This document shows, in pieces, positions 25,126 through 34,643 of a stretch of 64,000 nt of DNA (position 1 is the stretch's first letter; each line of letters begins with the position of its first letter). The DNA comes from Flavobacterium sp. KMS (GTDB lineage Bacteria > Bacteroidota > Bacteroidia > Flavobacteriales > Flavobacteriaceae): assembly GCF_000813005.1 (NCBI RefSeq), contig NZ_JSYP01000005.1, positions 62,001-126,000 on the forward strand. Reading direction: 5' to 3'. The position numbers and the translations under genes are program-made. The notes beneath the pieces are model-generated. The model did no database searches and had not been told where the DNA came from. It saw nothing but the letters and a program-made list of their open reading frames with translations.

Positions 25126-26418
25126 TTATGCTAATTGAGCACTCTTTATATTTTTAAATACCGCTTGTAAATCGGCAATCAAATCGTCTATATCTTCAAT
25201 CCCTACCGAAAGTCGAATCAAATCTTTTGAAACTCCTGTCGAGAATTGTTCTTCTTCTGATAATTGTTGGTGAGTTGTACTTGCAGGATGGATAATCAGT
25301 GACTTTGTATCGCCTATATTTGCAAGAAGTGAGAATAATTTGGTTTCATCGGCTACTTTTTTGGCAGCTTCAAAACCTCCTTTTAATCCAAAAGTTATGA
25401 TTCCGCTTTGTCCTTTCGGCAAATATTCTTGTCCCAAGACATAATATTTATTCGATTTTAGACCTGGGTAATTTACCCAAACCACCTCATCTTGTGCCTG
25501 TAACCATGATGCTAAGGCTAATGCGTTTTCGCTATGCTTCTTAATACGTATGGGTAAAGTCTCCAATCCCTGAATAATCTGAAAAGCATTAAATGGACTC
25601 AATGCTGAACCAAAATCGCGTAATCCTTCTATACGTGCTTTGGCAATAAATGCAGCATTTCCTAGTGCTTCGTTATAAACTAATCCGTGATAACCTGCAG
25701 ATGGTTCTGTAAACTCAGGGAATTTTCCGTTTGCCCAGTCAAAAGTTCCAGCATCGATAATTGCTCCTCCTAAAGAAGTTCCGTTTCCTGAGATATACTT
25801 GGTTAGGGAATGAATTACAATATTTGCTCCATGTTCTATTGGATTAAGCAAATATGGTGTTGGAACGGTGTTGTCTACAATAAATGGAACTTTAAATGCT
25901 TTGGCTTCTGCCGAAATGGCTTTTAAATCTAATACATCTAATTTTGGATTCCCTAATGACTCTACAAAAAAGACTCTTGTATTTTCCTTTGCTGCTTTGG
26001 TAAAGTTTTCGGCATCAGATGGATCTACAAACGTCGTTGTGATTCCTAATCTTGGCAAAGTAACTTTTAATAAATTATAAGTCCCTCCGTATAAGCTATT
26101 TGATGCTACAATATGATCTCCTGCTTTAAGCAATGTTAGCAAAGTTGTTGCAATTGCTGATGCGCCAGATGCTGTTACAACTGCTCCAATACCACCTTCT
26201 AGCGCTGCCAGTCGTTGTTCCAGAACATCATTTGTAGGGTTGTTTAATCGTGTGTAAATAAATCCTGCTTCGGCTAGACCAAACAAATTAGCTGCATGAT
26301 CTGAATTATTAAAAACATAAGATGATGTTTGGTAAATAGGCACTGCTCTTGTATTACCATTTTTTGTTACATCGTGTCCTGCGTGTAGTGCGTTTGTTGC
26401 GAATTTTTGTGTGCTCAT
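25126..26418 (-). CDS. metY: O-acetylhomoserine sulfhydrylase
   Basis: The 430-residue PLP enzyme has the lysine Lys207 in HSLTKYISGNG, TRLNNPTNDVLE (about 56-67) and TSLGGAIIDAG after the PLP site. The long form near 430 residues is typical of MetY, which joins sulfide and O-acetylhomoserine to give homocysteine. Sulfide would come from the sulfate operon and the acylated substrate from MetX. It stands behind a microprotein gene and a Met/Cys leader attenuator, so methionine starvation should raise its expression. Confidence 0.93.
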   Translation of the reverse strand: MSTQKFATNALHAGHDVTKNGNTRAVPIYQTSSYVFNNSDHAANLFGLAEAGFIYTRLNNPTNDVLEQRLAALEGGIGAVVTASGASAIATTLLTLLKAGDHIVASNSLYGGTYNLLKVTLPRLGITTTFVDPSDAENFTKAAKENTRVFFVESLGNPKLDVLDLKAISAEAKAFKVPFIVDNTVPTPYLLNPIEHGANIVIHSLTKYISGNGTSLGGAIIDAGTFDWANGKFPEFTEPSAGYHGLVYNEALGNAAFIAKARIEGLRDFGSALSPFNAFQIIQGLETLPIRIKKHSENALALASWLQAQDEVVWVNYPGLKSNKYYVLGQEYLPKGQSGIITFGLKGGFEAAKKVADETKLFSLLANIGDTKSLIIHPASTTHQQLSEEEQFSTGVSKDLIRLSVGIEDIDDLIADLQAVFKNIKSAQLA

Positions 26419-26480
26419 GGGTTCTATTTTTTTAATTAGTTAAAAGATTGTGTGTTTATATTTTTTAATTATTTTTCTGT

Positions 26481-26669
26481 TTATATAAAAAGATCTTCAT
26501 CTTCGTGGGCATACATCTGAAACAATAATGAGTTTGACTCACTTGTATACAATTTTCCTTTTACTTCGTTTGTATTTATTCTTTTGGTTTGTATTACACC
26601 AAAAATTCTTTTGGCATCTGCTTTCAATAAAGCTTGAATTGCTCTTGAAATTTTATAGAATGTTTTCAT
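26481..26669 (-). CDS. Microprotein with shared C-terminal motif, upstream of metY
   Basis: The 62-residue frame starts MKTFYKISRAIQALLKADAK and ends NSLLFQMYAHEDEDLFI. Its last 17 residues match those of the 67-residue frame before metX at 11 positions. The N-terminal half is basic and amphipathic, the end acidic and hydrophobic. It begins 27 bases after the attenuator terminator and ends 62 bases before metY, in the same transcript. Function unknown; a regulatory or membrane-associated role in methionine starvation is only a guess. Confidence 0.72.
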   Translation of the reverse strand: MKTFYKISRAIQALLKADAKRIFGVIQTKRINTNEVKGKLYTSESNSLLFQMYAHEDEDLFI

Positions 26670-26695
26670 GATTTTTAAATTTTAAATTATGGAAT

Positions 26696-26732
26696 AAAAA
26701 AAAGCCCTTTCGGATGGCTACCAAAAGGGCTT
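26696..26732 (-). terminator. Attenuator terminator of the metY operon
   Basis: On the minus strand AAGCCCTTTTGG pairs with CCGAAAGGGCTT (12 bp with one G-U pair, seven-base loop), followed by eight T. The 5' arm contains CTTTTGG, complementary to CCAAAAG at the end of the leader frame (26773-26767). Confidence 0.92.
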
Positions 26733-26763
26733 ATAGCTTTAACTATAACAAAGATTTAATCTT

Positions 26764-26844
26764 TCACTTTTGGCAATAGCAAATTGGGATGCACATTTGC
26801 ATCATCTTACAACACATTATCATATTATTTGCTATTGTATTCAT
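26764..26844 (-). CDS. Met/Cys-rich leader peptide of the metY operon
   Basis: The 26-codon frame includes NNMIMCCKMMQMC and then IPICYCQK: six Met (with the start) and five Cys. Such density of two sulfur amino acids in so short a frame is very unlikely by chance. The final codons TGC CAA AAG TGA contain the antiterminator segment CCAAAAG. A perfect small hairpin, GATGCA-aatg-TGCATC, lies over the Met/Cys codons. Stalling there would leave CCAAAAG free to pair with the terminator arm; reaching the stop would cover it. This is the classical layout of an attenuation leader. Confidence 0.85.
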   Translation of the reverse strand: MNTIANNMIMCCKMMQMCIPICYCQK

Positions 26845-26895
26845 TTTATAAAATTTGTTTTATCTGTTTTTATTAGTTCTACTAATTCGATAGAG

Positions 26896-26926
26896 TAAAT
26901 ATAGTAACTATAATTTTAACTACCAA
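26896..26926 (-). promoter_or_regulatory. Promoter of the metY leader
   Basis: The minus strand reads TTTGGTAG with TTG at 26926-26924, 20 bases, then TATATTTA. The -33 word TTTGGTAG is identical to that before the TonB receptor leader. Confidence 0.7.
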
Positions 26927-27149
26927 ACTTAATTTCAATTTTTTACATAAAAAGATTTCCTAACTACCTAAAGCCCTATTATTGCTACTAAAGCATTATA
27001 TAATTTTTAAACCATATAAGTAATTTAAGAAGATATAAGTTTTCTAGATAGGTTACTTAAATGAGCTTATATTACTTAAATGGTTACTTTTAATCGAAAT
27101 CACTGGGTACATTTTATTTTAAACATCAAAATAACACCCAGCAATTAAA
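26927..27149. other. Spacer between the metY promoter and the TonB receptor stop
   Basis: An AT-rich stretch without a gene. No clear terminator for the receptor gene was found here. Confidence 0.4.
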
Positions 27150-29996
27150 TTATATTTTAAAACTTAAACGGGCAAAACCAAATCTTCCGTTTAATCCAAA
27201 TTGTGATACTGCTCTAGAATAAGCAAACTGATTTGCATTACTTAAATCTGTACTTGGCGCAGGAGACAATGTTGGTGTTGTATTTGTAAATGCCGGAGTT
27301 GCTGGATTATTTCTGTCAGGATAAACATCTCCTATATTATTAACTCCTAGTGTTACTCTTAAATGTTCGTTTATCTGATATCCTAAAGATAAATCGGTAA
27401 CTAATTTTGCACTGTATTCTGGGTGCTCATAAACTGAAGAAAAACCATCTAAGTTTACATCTGTTGCTCCTGGATCTGTAACTTTTCCGAAATAGCTATT
27501 TCTTAAATAAATATCCAGTTTCTTAATACTGAAAGTAGTCATTAAATTAGCTTTCAATTTTGGGATTGCTTCTTCCAGATAAATTCTGCTTGACTCTGGG
27601 AAAAATGAATATACATATGGATCTCCACCTGCATTAACAATAGATTGAGGGACATTTAATGATCCAACTCTTTTTGTTGTATTATAACTTAAAGCAAAAT
27701 CATTTCTGATTGTAAAATCCTCAATAACATTATATTTTTGAGAAATCACTAAGTCGATTCCTTTAGTTTCAGAGTTAATTCCGTTTGTCCAGAATGAAGC
27801 TCTTTCTACACCTTTTAGATCAAATGCTTGCTGAAACAATGTTAATGCATCTTTTTGTTCTGGTGATGTTGCTCCGTTTATTTGTGCATCTGTAGGTCTT
27901 GCATATTGTCCTGTTAAAACAATTCTGTCGTCGATTCTTGTAAAATAAGCATCTGTAGCAATTGTAATATTAGCTGCAGGAATCTTAAATGTAAATCCTG
28001 TACTTATACTTTTAGATGTTTCTGGTTTTAGGTTCTCTACTCCAATACTTTTTGCAGCTTCAGAATCATTTGTAAAATAACCTACTTGGTAAGGCGAACC
28101 ATTAATAAATTGTGTAGAGCTACTTTCAAAATATTTTTGTTGTAATGATGGCGCTCTAAAACCTGTTTGTCCAGAAATTCTCCAGTTAATATTATCATTC
28201 AATTTTAAAAGTGAAGCTAGTTTAAAAGTAACTGTACTACCAAAATCTGAATAATTCTCATAACGAGCAGCACCGTTGATTAACCAATTTTTGGTTGCGT
28301 TTAATTCTAGATCTATATATGCTGCACCACTTCTTCTATCTTTTTCTTTAGCATCTGATGGTTGGAATCCTGAAAAACCTTGTGCTCCTGCTCCACGCTT
28401 ATTACCAAAAAAGTCGGTTACGATTAATGGTGAGTTACTTGGTAAAATTCCAGATACTAGATTTCCGTTTACATCGTATAAACCATAAGACTCTACATCT
28501 CCTTGTTTTATCTGATAATTTTCATATCTAAATTCTCCACCAAAAGCAACATTCAATCCATCAAGAACATCATACTTTTTACTTAAATCTAAATTGGTTG
28601 TACTTTGTAAAAACGAAACTTTACCAGCATAAAAACTAGAATCAGAGTTTGTTCCTAAAGTAGCATTAATAGTATTGTTCACATCATACTTAAAAGAGTT
28701 TGATCCAAGGTTTGTACTAATATCAGTATCAAATCCGAATAATTGTGTTGTAAGTCCTACAGCAGAAGAAGCATCAATAATATCCGATTCTATTTCTGGC
28801 AAAAATCCATTTGCATATACTTGTGTAAATGTTCCAGCTCCATTAGGCAATCTGTTAAAAGCATATGATTTTCCGTTTCTATACGAAACTCCTCCAAATG
28901 AGTACAACGAAGTAATTTCTGTTAATGGATATTTGGTATTATAATATAGTTGCCCAGATGCCAATTCTGACTGACCAACGCTCATGTTGTAATCACTTCT
29001 TTCCTGACCTCTATAATTGATTTCATTATTGGTTGCATCAAAACCTAATGCCGCTTGCATTTGTGTAATATTTGTTGCGCCAGCAATTGCTGTTTGTTGT
29101 GCTGCCGTAAAATAACTAACTTGTGGAGCGTATTGTTGTAATGTACTTATAATTTGAGCTGAGTTTGGAGTTGTATTAATATTACTGAACAATGAATTCA
29201 CATTTACACCATTCTGAGCCGCTCTATATTCGACAGCATTATAAGCATTAAAAATAGCATTACTTCTAATTCCTGCTCTACTGGTTGCTTGTCTTGTAAC
29301 CGCACTACCTGTAACGCTCAGGAAACTTCCTTCTTTACCCAAAGATGTTCCGTAATTTAAATCTACTTGCAAAGCCTGACCATCAGTTCCTCCTTTAAAG
29401 TTATTAGATCCCGAAGACATGTTTGCTCCATATTGTACATCTCCCGAAAGATAATTAGCATTCTTTTTTAATACAATGTTAATTACTCCCGCAATTGCAT
29501 CAGATCCGTATTGTGCTGCTGCCCCATCTCTTAGTACTTCAATTCTTTCTATTGCAAATGATGGTATTGCATTTAAATCTGTTCCAACAGAACCTCTTCC
29601 TGGTGCTCCATTTATATTTACCAAAGAACTTGTGTGTCTTCTTTTACCATTTACAAGTATTAAAACCTGATCTGGTCCTAATCCTCTTAATTGCGCAGGA
29701 TCAATATGGTCGGTTCCATCTGCTGTAGAAGTTGGATTACTGGTAAACGACGGTGCAACATAATTTAATATTTGAGTTACACTGGTTTGTGGTGCTCCTT
29801 TTGTTATTTCCGAAATATTAAAAATATCGATTGGAACGGGTACATCGGTCTTAACTCTGTTTTTACTTCTAGAACCGATTATTGTTACTTCTGATAATTC
29901 ATTATTTTGTAAAGTATCTTTCTCCTTTTTATTTTCCTGAGCATAAATGCCCGAAAATGTCAAAAGACCTAAAACTAATGCTACATTTTTTTTCAT
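27150..29996 (-). CDS. TonB-dependent outer membrane receptor under leader-attenuator control
   Basis: The 948-residue protein has a signal peptide ([20 protein letters not shown]), a plug domain (about 40-190, with [18 protein letters not shown] and [20 protein letters not shown]) and a 22-stranded barrel ending in FARLSFKI. It has no N-terminal carboxypeptidase-like domain, so it is not SusC type. Its promoter, leader peptide and terminator resemble those of metY and metX, so it is probably induced by sulfur amino acid shortage. The substrate may be a sulfur compound, methionine-containing peptides or cobalamin for MetH; this is inference. Confidence 0.88.
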   Translation of the reverse strand: MKKNVALVLGLLTFSGIYAQENKKEKDTLQNNELSEVTIIGSRSKNRVKTDVPVPIDIFNISEITKGAPQTSVTQILNYVAPSFTSNPTSTADGTDHIDPAQLRGLGPDQVLILVNGKRRHTSSLVNINGAPGRGSVGTDLNAIPSFAIERIEVLRDGAAAQYGSDAIAGVINIVLKKNANYLSGDVQYGANMSSGSNNFKGGTDGQALQVDLNYGTSLGKEGSFLSVTGSAVTRQATSRAGIRSNAIFNAYNAVEYRAAQNGVNVNSLFSNINTTPNSAQIISTLQQYAPQVSYFTAAQQTAIAGATNITQMQAALGFDATNNEINYRGQERSDYNMSVGQSELASGQLYYNTKYPLTEITSLYSFGGVSYRNGKSYAFNRLPNGAGTFTQVYANGFLPEIESDIIDASSAVGLTTQLFGFDTDISTNLGSNSFKYDVNNTINATLGTNSDSSFYAGKVSFLQSTTNLDLSKKYDVLDGLNVAFGGEFRYENYQIKQGDVESYGLYDVNGNLVSGILPSNSPLIVTDFFGNKRGAGAQGFSGFQPSDAKEKDRRSGAAYIDLELNATKNWLINGAARYENYSDFGSTVTFKLASLLKLNDNINWRISGQTGFRAPSLQQKYFESSSTQFINGSPYQVGYFTNDSEAAKSIGVENLKPETSKSISTGFTFKIPAANITIATDAYFTRIDDRIVLTGQYARPTDAQINGATSPEQKDALTLFQQAFDLKGVERASFWTNGINSETKGIDLVISQKYNVIEDFTIRNDFALSYNTTKRVGSLNVPQSIVNAGGDPYVYSFFPESSRIYLEEAIPKLKANLMTTFSIKKLDIYLRNSYFGKVTDPGATDVNLDGFSSVYEHPEYSAKLVTDLSLGYQINEHLRVTLGVNNIGDVYPDRNNPATPAFTNTTPTLSPAPSTDLSNANQFAYSRAVSQFGLNGRFGFARLSFKI

Positions 29997-30061
29997 TACT
30001 TTTTTACTGATTTATTAATATTTTGGTTTAAAATGACATTCTGTTTTGTTTTCTTCATTAA

Positions 30062-30091
30062 ACAAAAAAACCTCTGCAATTTGCAGAGGTT
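30062..30091 (-). terminator. Attenuator terminator of the TonB receptor gene
   Basis: AACCTCTGC pairs with GCAGAGGTT around a five-base loop, followed by T7 on the minus strand. The 5' arm word CTCTGC is complementary to GCAGAG (30132-30127) in the leader frame. Confidence 0.9.
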
Positions 30092-30114
30092 CTATGTATA
30101 TTTTTGAAAATAAA

Positions 30115-30183
30115 CTACAATAGTATCTCTGCGGAATACTCCGGCATCTTACAAGACATCATATTGTTAACAGTGAATTTCAT
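30115..30183 (-). CDS. Met-rich leader peptide of the TonB receptor gene
   Basis: The 22-codon frame encodes MKFTVNNMMSCKMPEY followed by SAEILL, with three internal Met codons and one Cys. NNMMSCKM resembles NNMIMCCKM of the metY leader. A hairpin CGGA-gtat-TCCG follows the last Met codon, as in leader A of the metX region. GCAGAG, five codons before the stop, can pair with the terminator 5' arm. Start codon lies about 22 bases after the promoter. Confidence 0.75.
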   Translation of the reverse strand: MKFTVNNMMSCKMPEYSAEILL

Positions 30184-30204
30184 TTTTCTTTTGTTTTGTT
30201 GGGG

Positions 30205-30235
30205 CAAATTTGCGAACTATTTTTTAGTCTACCAA
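30205..30235 (-). promoter_or_regulatory. Promoter of the TonB receptor leader
   Basis: The minus strand has TTTGGTAG with TTG at 30235-30233, 20 bases, then CAAATTTG. This is the same architecture as the metY and metX leader promoters. Confidence 0.7.
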
Positions 30236-30323
30236 ACAAATGTCGATTTATTTTCTAAACTCTATAGAACAAGTCGAATATGTTAAATTTTTGTATATTA
30301 AATTAAAAAAACAAAAGATTAAT

Positions 30324-30352
30324 TTGCAATTCAAAATGGTTTTATACCTTTG
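30324..30352 (+). promoter_or_regulatory. Promoter of metK
   Basis: TTG, 18 bases, then TACCTTTG, a full match to TAnnTTTG. Transcription would begin about at 30358, directly before the riboswitch. Confidence 0.75.
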
Positions 30353-30357
30353 CAGCC

Positions 30358-30480
30358 GAATACAGAGGAAAAATTTGGACTGATTGCAACCTCTTCATAA
30401 TGAAAACATTCATTATGGATGCTGAAAGATTTTCATTTCAGTTTTAAAAAATGCTAAAGCAGGAATCCTCCTTTAGCATT
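30358..30480 (+). promoter_or_regulatory. SAM-II riboswitch with inserted hairpin, upstream of metK
   Basis: P1 is AGAGG (30364-30368) with CCTCT (30390-30394). Its loop ends in ATTGCAA, and the 3' part reads AAATGCTAAAGCAG (30449-30462); these are the conserved SAM-II words that form the H-type pseudoknot. Between them is an extra hairpin (CATAATG with CATTATG), as in the long-loop variant. The 3' pseudoknot strand can instead pair with CTTTAGCATT (30471-30480) in a 10-bp hairpin, a possible expression switch. SAM-II is known from Bacteroidota and Alphaproteobacteria. Confidence 0.8.
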
Positions 30481-30536
30481 TCCAGCAATTATTTCTTTTC
30501 CTCGCTTAATTTTATAATTTTAATTTAATAAATATT

Positions 30537-31787
30537 ATGGCTTATTTATTTACGTCAGAATCTGTTAGCGAAGGACATCCAGACAAAGTTGCGGATCAAA
30601 TCTCAGATGCATTAATTGATAATTTTTTAGCATTTGATGCAGATTCTAAAGTAGCATGCGAAACTTTAGTAACAACTGGACAAGTAATATTGGCCGGTGA
30701 AGTAAAATCAAATACATATTTAGATGTACAACAGATCGCTCGCGAAGTAATCAGAAAAATTGGTTATACGAAAAGCGAATATATGTTTGAGGCAAACTCT
30801 TGCGGAATTTTATCTGCTATTCACGAACAATCTGCAGACATCAATCAAGGTGTTGACAGAGCAAATCCTGAAGAACAAGGAGCTGGTGATCAAGGTATGA
30901 TGTTTGGTTATGCAACTAACGAAACTGAAAATTATATGCCTTTGGCACTTGATTTATCTCATAAATTACTACAAGAATTAGCTATTTTAAGACGTGAGAA
31001 CAAAGAAATCACTTATTTACGTCCTGATGCTAAATCTCAGGTAACATTAGAATACAGTGATGACAATAAGCCAACACGTATCGATGCAATTGTAATATCT
31101 ACTCAGCATGATGATTTTGATGAAGAAGCTGTAATGCTTGCTAAAATCAAAAAGGATATTATCGAAATTCTTATTCCAAGAATTATTGCTAAGAACCCAA
31201 CTCACGCACATTTATTTAACGATAAAATTCAATATCACATTAACCCAACAGGAAAATTCGTAATTGGAGGTCCTCACGGAGATACTGGATTAACAGGAAG
31301 AAAAATAATTGTAGATACTTACGGTGGTAAAGGTGCTCACGGTGGTGGTGCTTTCTCTGGAAAAGATCCAAGTAAAGTAGATAGAAGTGCTGCTTACGCT
31401 ACACGTCATATCGCTAAAAACTTAGTTGCTGCTGGTATTGCTGATGAAATCTTGGTACAAGTTTCTTATGCTATTGGTGTTGCAAAACCAATGGGTATTT
31501 TTATTGATACTTACGGAACATCTAAAGTAAACTTAACTAACGGTGAAATCGCTAAAAAAGTAGAAGCTATTTTTGATATGCGTCCTTACTTTATCGAACA
31601 ACGTTTAAAATTAAGAAATCCTATTTATAGCGAAACTGCTGCTTACGGGCACATGGGTCGTAAACCAGAAATTGTAACTAAAACTTTTTCTGCTCCGGGA
31701 GGAAATGAGAAAACTGTTACTGTAGAATTGTTTACTTGGGAAAAACTTGATTTTGTTGACCAGGTAAAAGCTGCTTTTGGATTGTAA
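30537..31787 (+). CDS. metK: S-adenosylmethionine synthetase
   Basis: The 416-residue enzyme makes SAM from methionine and ATP. It begins with [22 protein letters not shown] and has [13 protein letters not shown] and the P-loop-like [23 protein letters not shown]. Full length, cytosolic. It lies directly behind a SAM-II riboswitch, so its product feeds back on it. It is transcribed away from the sulfur cluster and ends at its own terminator. Confidence 0.97.
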   Translation: MAYLFTSESVSEGHPDKVADQISDALIDNFLAFDADSKVACETLVTTGQVILAGEVKSNTYLDVQQIAREVIRKIGYTKSEYMFEANSCGILSAIHEQSADINQGVDRANPEEQGAGDQGMMFGYATNETENYMPLALDLSHKLLQELAILRRENKEITYLRPDAKSQVTLEYSDDNKPTRIDAIVISTQHDDFDEEAVMLAKIKKDIIEILIPRIIAKNPTHAHLFNDKIQYHINPTGKFVIGGPHGDTGLTGRKIIVDTYGGKGAHGGGAFSGKDPSKVDRSAAYATRHIAKNLVAAGIADEILVQVSYAIGVAKPMGIFIDTYGTSKVNLTNGEIAKKVEAIFDMRPYFIEQRLKLRNPIYSETAAYGHMGRKPEIVTKTFSAPGGNEKTVTVELFTWEKLDFVDQVKAAFGL

Positions 31788-31832
31788 TTTGAAGTTCTTT
31801 TTAGAAGCTTAAAATAAATCTTAGTATATATT

Positions 31833-31870
31833 AAACCCCGAAATTTGCAAATGCAGACTTCGGGGTTTTT
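31833..31870 (+). terminator. Terminator of metK
   Basis: AAACCCCGAA pairs with TTCGGGGTTT, with a 16-base loop, followed by a T run. Confidence 0.85.
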
Positions 31871-31927
31871 CTTTGGCAATGTGCTTCTATTTTCTTTCCT
31901 TCGTAGAACAAAACCTACCAAAAAAAT

Positions 31928-33703
31928 ATGGCTAAATTCCCTTCTTTTCAAAACGTTTTAAACTCAACACTAAAGACAGTTCTTAGATTTCCATTAGAAA
32001 TTTTAATCTCGATTACAGGAACTATTCTCACCATTATCCTCAACGAAGCAAAGTATGACGATCCAAACAAAGAGCTTTATGTAAAAGCTTTAATGAGTTG
32101 CTCTTTATGCTTAGTTTTATTCCTTTCTGTTAGTTTATTTTTTATAGCTGCAAAAAAGAACAACCTTCTACGTTACCTAACCAGTATCATACTGGGATCT
32201 TTAATCTTTCTATTTATTTTCAATTTTCATGAAGATATTACAGAAATAGAAATACAACAATTTATAGTCCTTAACATTGCTTTGCATTTGTTAGTTTCAT
32301 TTGCAGGATTTTTGCCCAGAGCATACAATCAGGATGAATATTGGGAATTTAACAAACAACTTTTCCTCAGGATTTTAACGGCTGGTTTATACAGCATTGT
32401 ACTGTATGCTGGTTTAGCTTTGGCAATATTAGCTGTTCATGAATTATTTCATGTAGAATTTTATGATCACATTTATTTTCATATCTTTTTTATCATCAGC
32501 GGAATTTTTAATACTACTTTCTTTTTGAGTGGAGTGCCAGAAACCAATAATGAACAATCTCCTTTAGTCCTTAATTACCCAAAAGGTCTTAAAAACTTTA
32601 CTCAGTATGTCTTATTACCTTTAATAAGTTTATACTTGGTGATCTTGATTTGTTATGAAGCAAAAATTCTTGTAACACTATCTTTACCTGTTGGCTGGGT
32701 TTCTTATCTTGTTTTGGTATTTGCTATTTTCGGGATTCTTTCTTTTTTATTGGTTCATCCTATTGCAACCGAAAAAGCTAATCTCTGGATAAGAACTTTT
32801 AATCGTTTATTTTATTTTCTATTAATTCCGCTACTGGGATTACTGTTTTGGGCAATTTTGTACCGAATTAATCTTTACGGATTTACGCATGAGCGTTATT
32901 ATGTTCTGTTATTATCAATATGGCTTACAATAGTTGTGGCCTATTTTTTAATCCAGAAACAACCTAAAATAAAGTTCATTCCGATAAGTATGTGTTTAGC
33001 AGCTTTACTTTCATTAGTTGGTCCTCAAAGTGCTAATTCAATTTCAAAATACAGTCAATTATCAAGATTTGAAATGTATATGGAAAAGGCTAAAAAAGAA
33101 AAACTAACTTTTGAGCAAGAACAGGATTTAAGCAGTATTGTTACATTTTTACAAGACAATTATGGTACAAAAATTATGGTTCCTTATGCTAAAGCAAAAT
33201 TAGAAGCTTTACTTAAAAAAGACAAATCTCCTAGTGATAATGAAGTAATGAATAGCCTGGGGTTTGAGTATCGATATTATTATGATCGAAAGGATGACAT
33301 AGATACTTCATTCTACTATTATTTTTATGGAAATGAAGATAATCAAGTAGAAAACATTCATGGACAAGACTTTTTGTTTACAATATCCTATAACAATGAT
33401 TTTAAATGCAATAATTGTACTTCGATAGATGGGAAAAATTACACTATAAAGGCTAAAAAAACTGATTATGGAATTGATTTACAAATCAATCAGGACATAG
33501 TTCCTTTAAAAATAAATGATTTTGTAAATGCAAATTCCAACTTTAGCCGAAATAACAATACAAATGAAAAAGTAATTCAAAAAGTAGATAGCCCAAAATA
33601 CACTATCACTTTAACTTACATTAGTGCAAATGGAAACGTTACAAAAGGAAAGAAAACCTTAACCGCTTACCAGATTAAAGTAATGGTTGGCATAAAAAAA
33701 TAA
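31928..33703 (+). CDS. DUF4153-type polytopic membrane protein
   Basis: The 591-residue protein has about twelve membrane segments in residues 20-370 and a soluble C-terminal part of about 200 residues. The pattern of helices and the LAVHELF-type motif after the fifth segment suggest the DUF4153 family, of unknown function. It has no partner gene nearby. The start 57 bases after the metK terminator fits an independent unit. Confidence 0.7.
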   Translation: MAKFPSFQNVLNSTLKTVLRFPLEILISITGTILTIILNEAKYDDPNKELYVKALMSCSLCLVLFLSVSLFFIAAKKNNLLRYLTSIILGSLIFLFIFNFHEDITEIEIQQFIVLNIALHLLVSFAGFLPRAYNQDEYWEFNKQLFLRILTAGLYSIVLYAGLALAILAVHELFHVEFYDHIYFHIFFIISGIFNTTFFLSGVPETNNEQSPLVLNYPKGLKNFTQYVLLPLISLYLVILICYEAKILVTLSLPVGWVSYLVLVFAIFGILSFLLVHPIATEKANLWIRTFNRLFYFLLIPLLGLLFWAILYRINLYGFTHERYYVLLLSIWLTIVVAYFLIQKQPKIKFIPISMCLAALLSLVGPQSANSISKYSQLSRFEMYMEKAKKEKLTFEQEQDLSSIVTFLQDNYGTKIMVPYAKAKLEALLKKDKSPSDNEVMNSLGFEYRYYYDRKDDIDTSFYYYFYGNEDNQVENIHGQDFLFTISYNNDFKCNNCTSIDGKNYTIKAKKTDYGIDLQINQDIVPLKINDFVNANSNFSRNNNTNEKVIQKVDSPKYTITLTYISANGNVTKGKKTLTAYQIKVMVGIKK

Positions 33704-33901
33704 AAAAAATGCCATTGAAGTTATCTTAAGGAATACGAAAATCTAGTTGATTAAATAAAAATCGAATATCCGATATTGATGCCGCTATTATGTTATTATT
33801 TTAAACTAAATAAATAGTAAGAAAAATATTAATATATTTAAAATTAAGCTTTTCTTTACAAAAACCTTAATTACTTAAAAAAATAACTAATCATACGCAT
33901 C
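33704..33901. other. AT-rich spacer
   Basis: No gene, repeat or clear promoter was identified in this 198-base stretch. Base composition drops further in AT content toward the following locus. Confidence 0.4.
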
Positions 33902-34639
33902 ATGAATAGTAGTCTATTTAAAGAAAAAACAGATTTAGTACCTTCTGAATATAATAATTTATTTGGAGATCCTTTTTGGGGAATAACAGGGAATTCTGAA
34001 GCAAGAAAATTTTATCTTCAATTAAATGAGAGAGAAAAAGCTTTGATGTTAAAAGCCAATTATATAAAAATGATTGAAAAAGCCAGAGAAAGAAATTTCG
34101 ATAAAGCAGCTGATTGTTTACAATGGTGGTTAGACGGCACAGGATTTACAAAAAAAATAGATTTTCATTGGCTTAGAAGTAAAAGTGAAGTTATCGTAGC
34201 AGAAAACATAAATATTGAACGTTTTGAAAAAGACAATGATTCTAAATTTAAAGATTTTCTTAAAACTTTAAATGTAGGAGATTCTAAACCATATACAGAT
34301 CATTATGATAAACAATTTACGGCTGGAATTTTTGGAGAATTGTATTACATGTCTGGAACTAGCACAATAATATCAACTTGTAATTTTAAAATAACAAGAA
34401 CAAAAAATAATTTCACTTTAGTTGGAAATATAATCCATACTTGGTGGGACATATACGACTGGCATGAAGGAGCTAATGCTTACATTCCTAGTTTTGGTTC
34501 TATTAAGGATTCAGATGCTTTGTTGGTAGAGAAATATTGTGGAGCAAGACCCTTTAGAATGGAAAGCAAATGGCAACAAACATTTAATAAAACCTTTCAA
34601 TATACCTCTTCGGGAAATTTAAATCTTAAATTAAAATAA
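33902..34639 (+). CDS. Hypothetical soluble protein, toxin-like locus
   Basis: The 245-residue protein has no signal peptide or membrane segment. It is rich in aromatic residues near HTWWDIYDWHEGANAYIP (about 178-195) and ends with a basic beta-rich segment. The layout, a free-standing small domain followed four bases later by a small exported protein with a decayed copy behind it, resembles orphan toxin/immunity cassettes. Part of it (IKDSDALLVEK) is repeated in the degenerate remnant at 35063-35101. No family is recognised, and the toxin idea is inference. Confidence 0.6.
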   Translation: MNSSLFKEKTDLVPSEYNNLFGDPFWGITGNSEARKFYLQLNEREKALMLKANYIKMIEKARERNFDKAADCLQWWLDGTGFTKKIDFHWLRSKSEVIVAENINIERFEKDNDSKFKDFLKTLNVGDSKPYTDHYDKQFTAGIFGELYYMSGTSTIISTCNFKITRTKNNFTLVGNIIHTWWDIYDWHEGANAYIPSFGSIKDSDALLVEKYCGARPFRMESKWQQTFNKTFQYTSSGNLNLKLK

Positions 34640-34643
34640 GAAA

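Noticed and set aside
26764..26844. Leader frame as an independent small metal-binding protein
   Set aside because: The Cys/Met richness could suggest this, but the promoter just before, the terminator just after and the antiterminator in its last codons explain it better as an attenuation leader.
30364..30394. PreQ1-type riboswitch before metK
   Set aside because: The small hairpin with an A-rich tail looks similar at first, but the loop ATTGCAA and the 3' TGCTAAAGCAG fit SAM-II, and the gene makes SAM.
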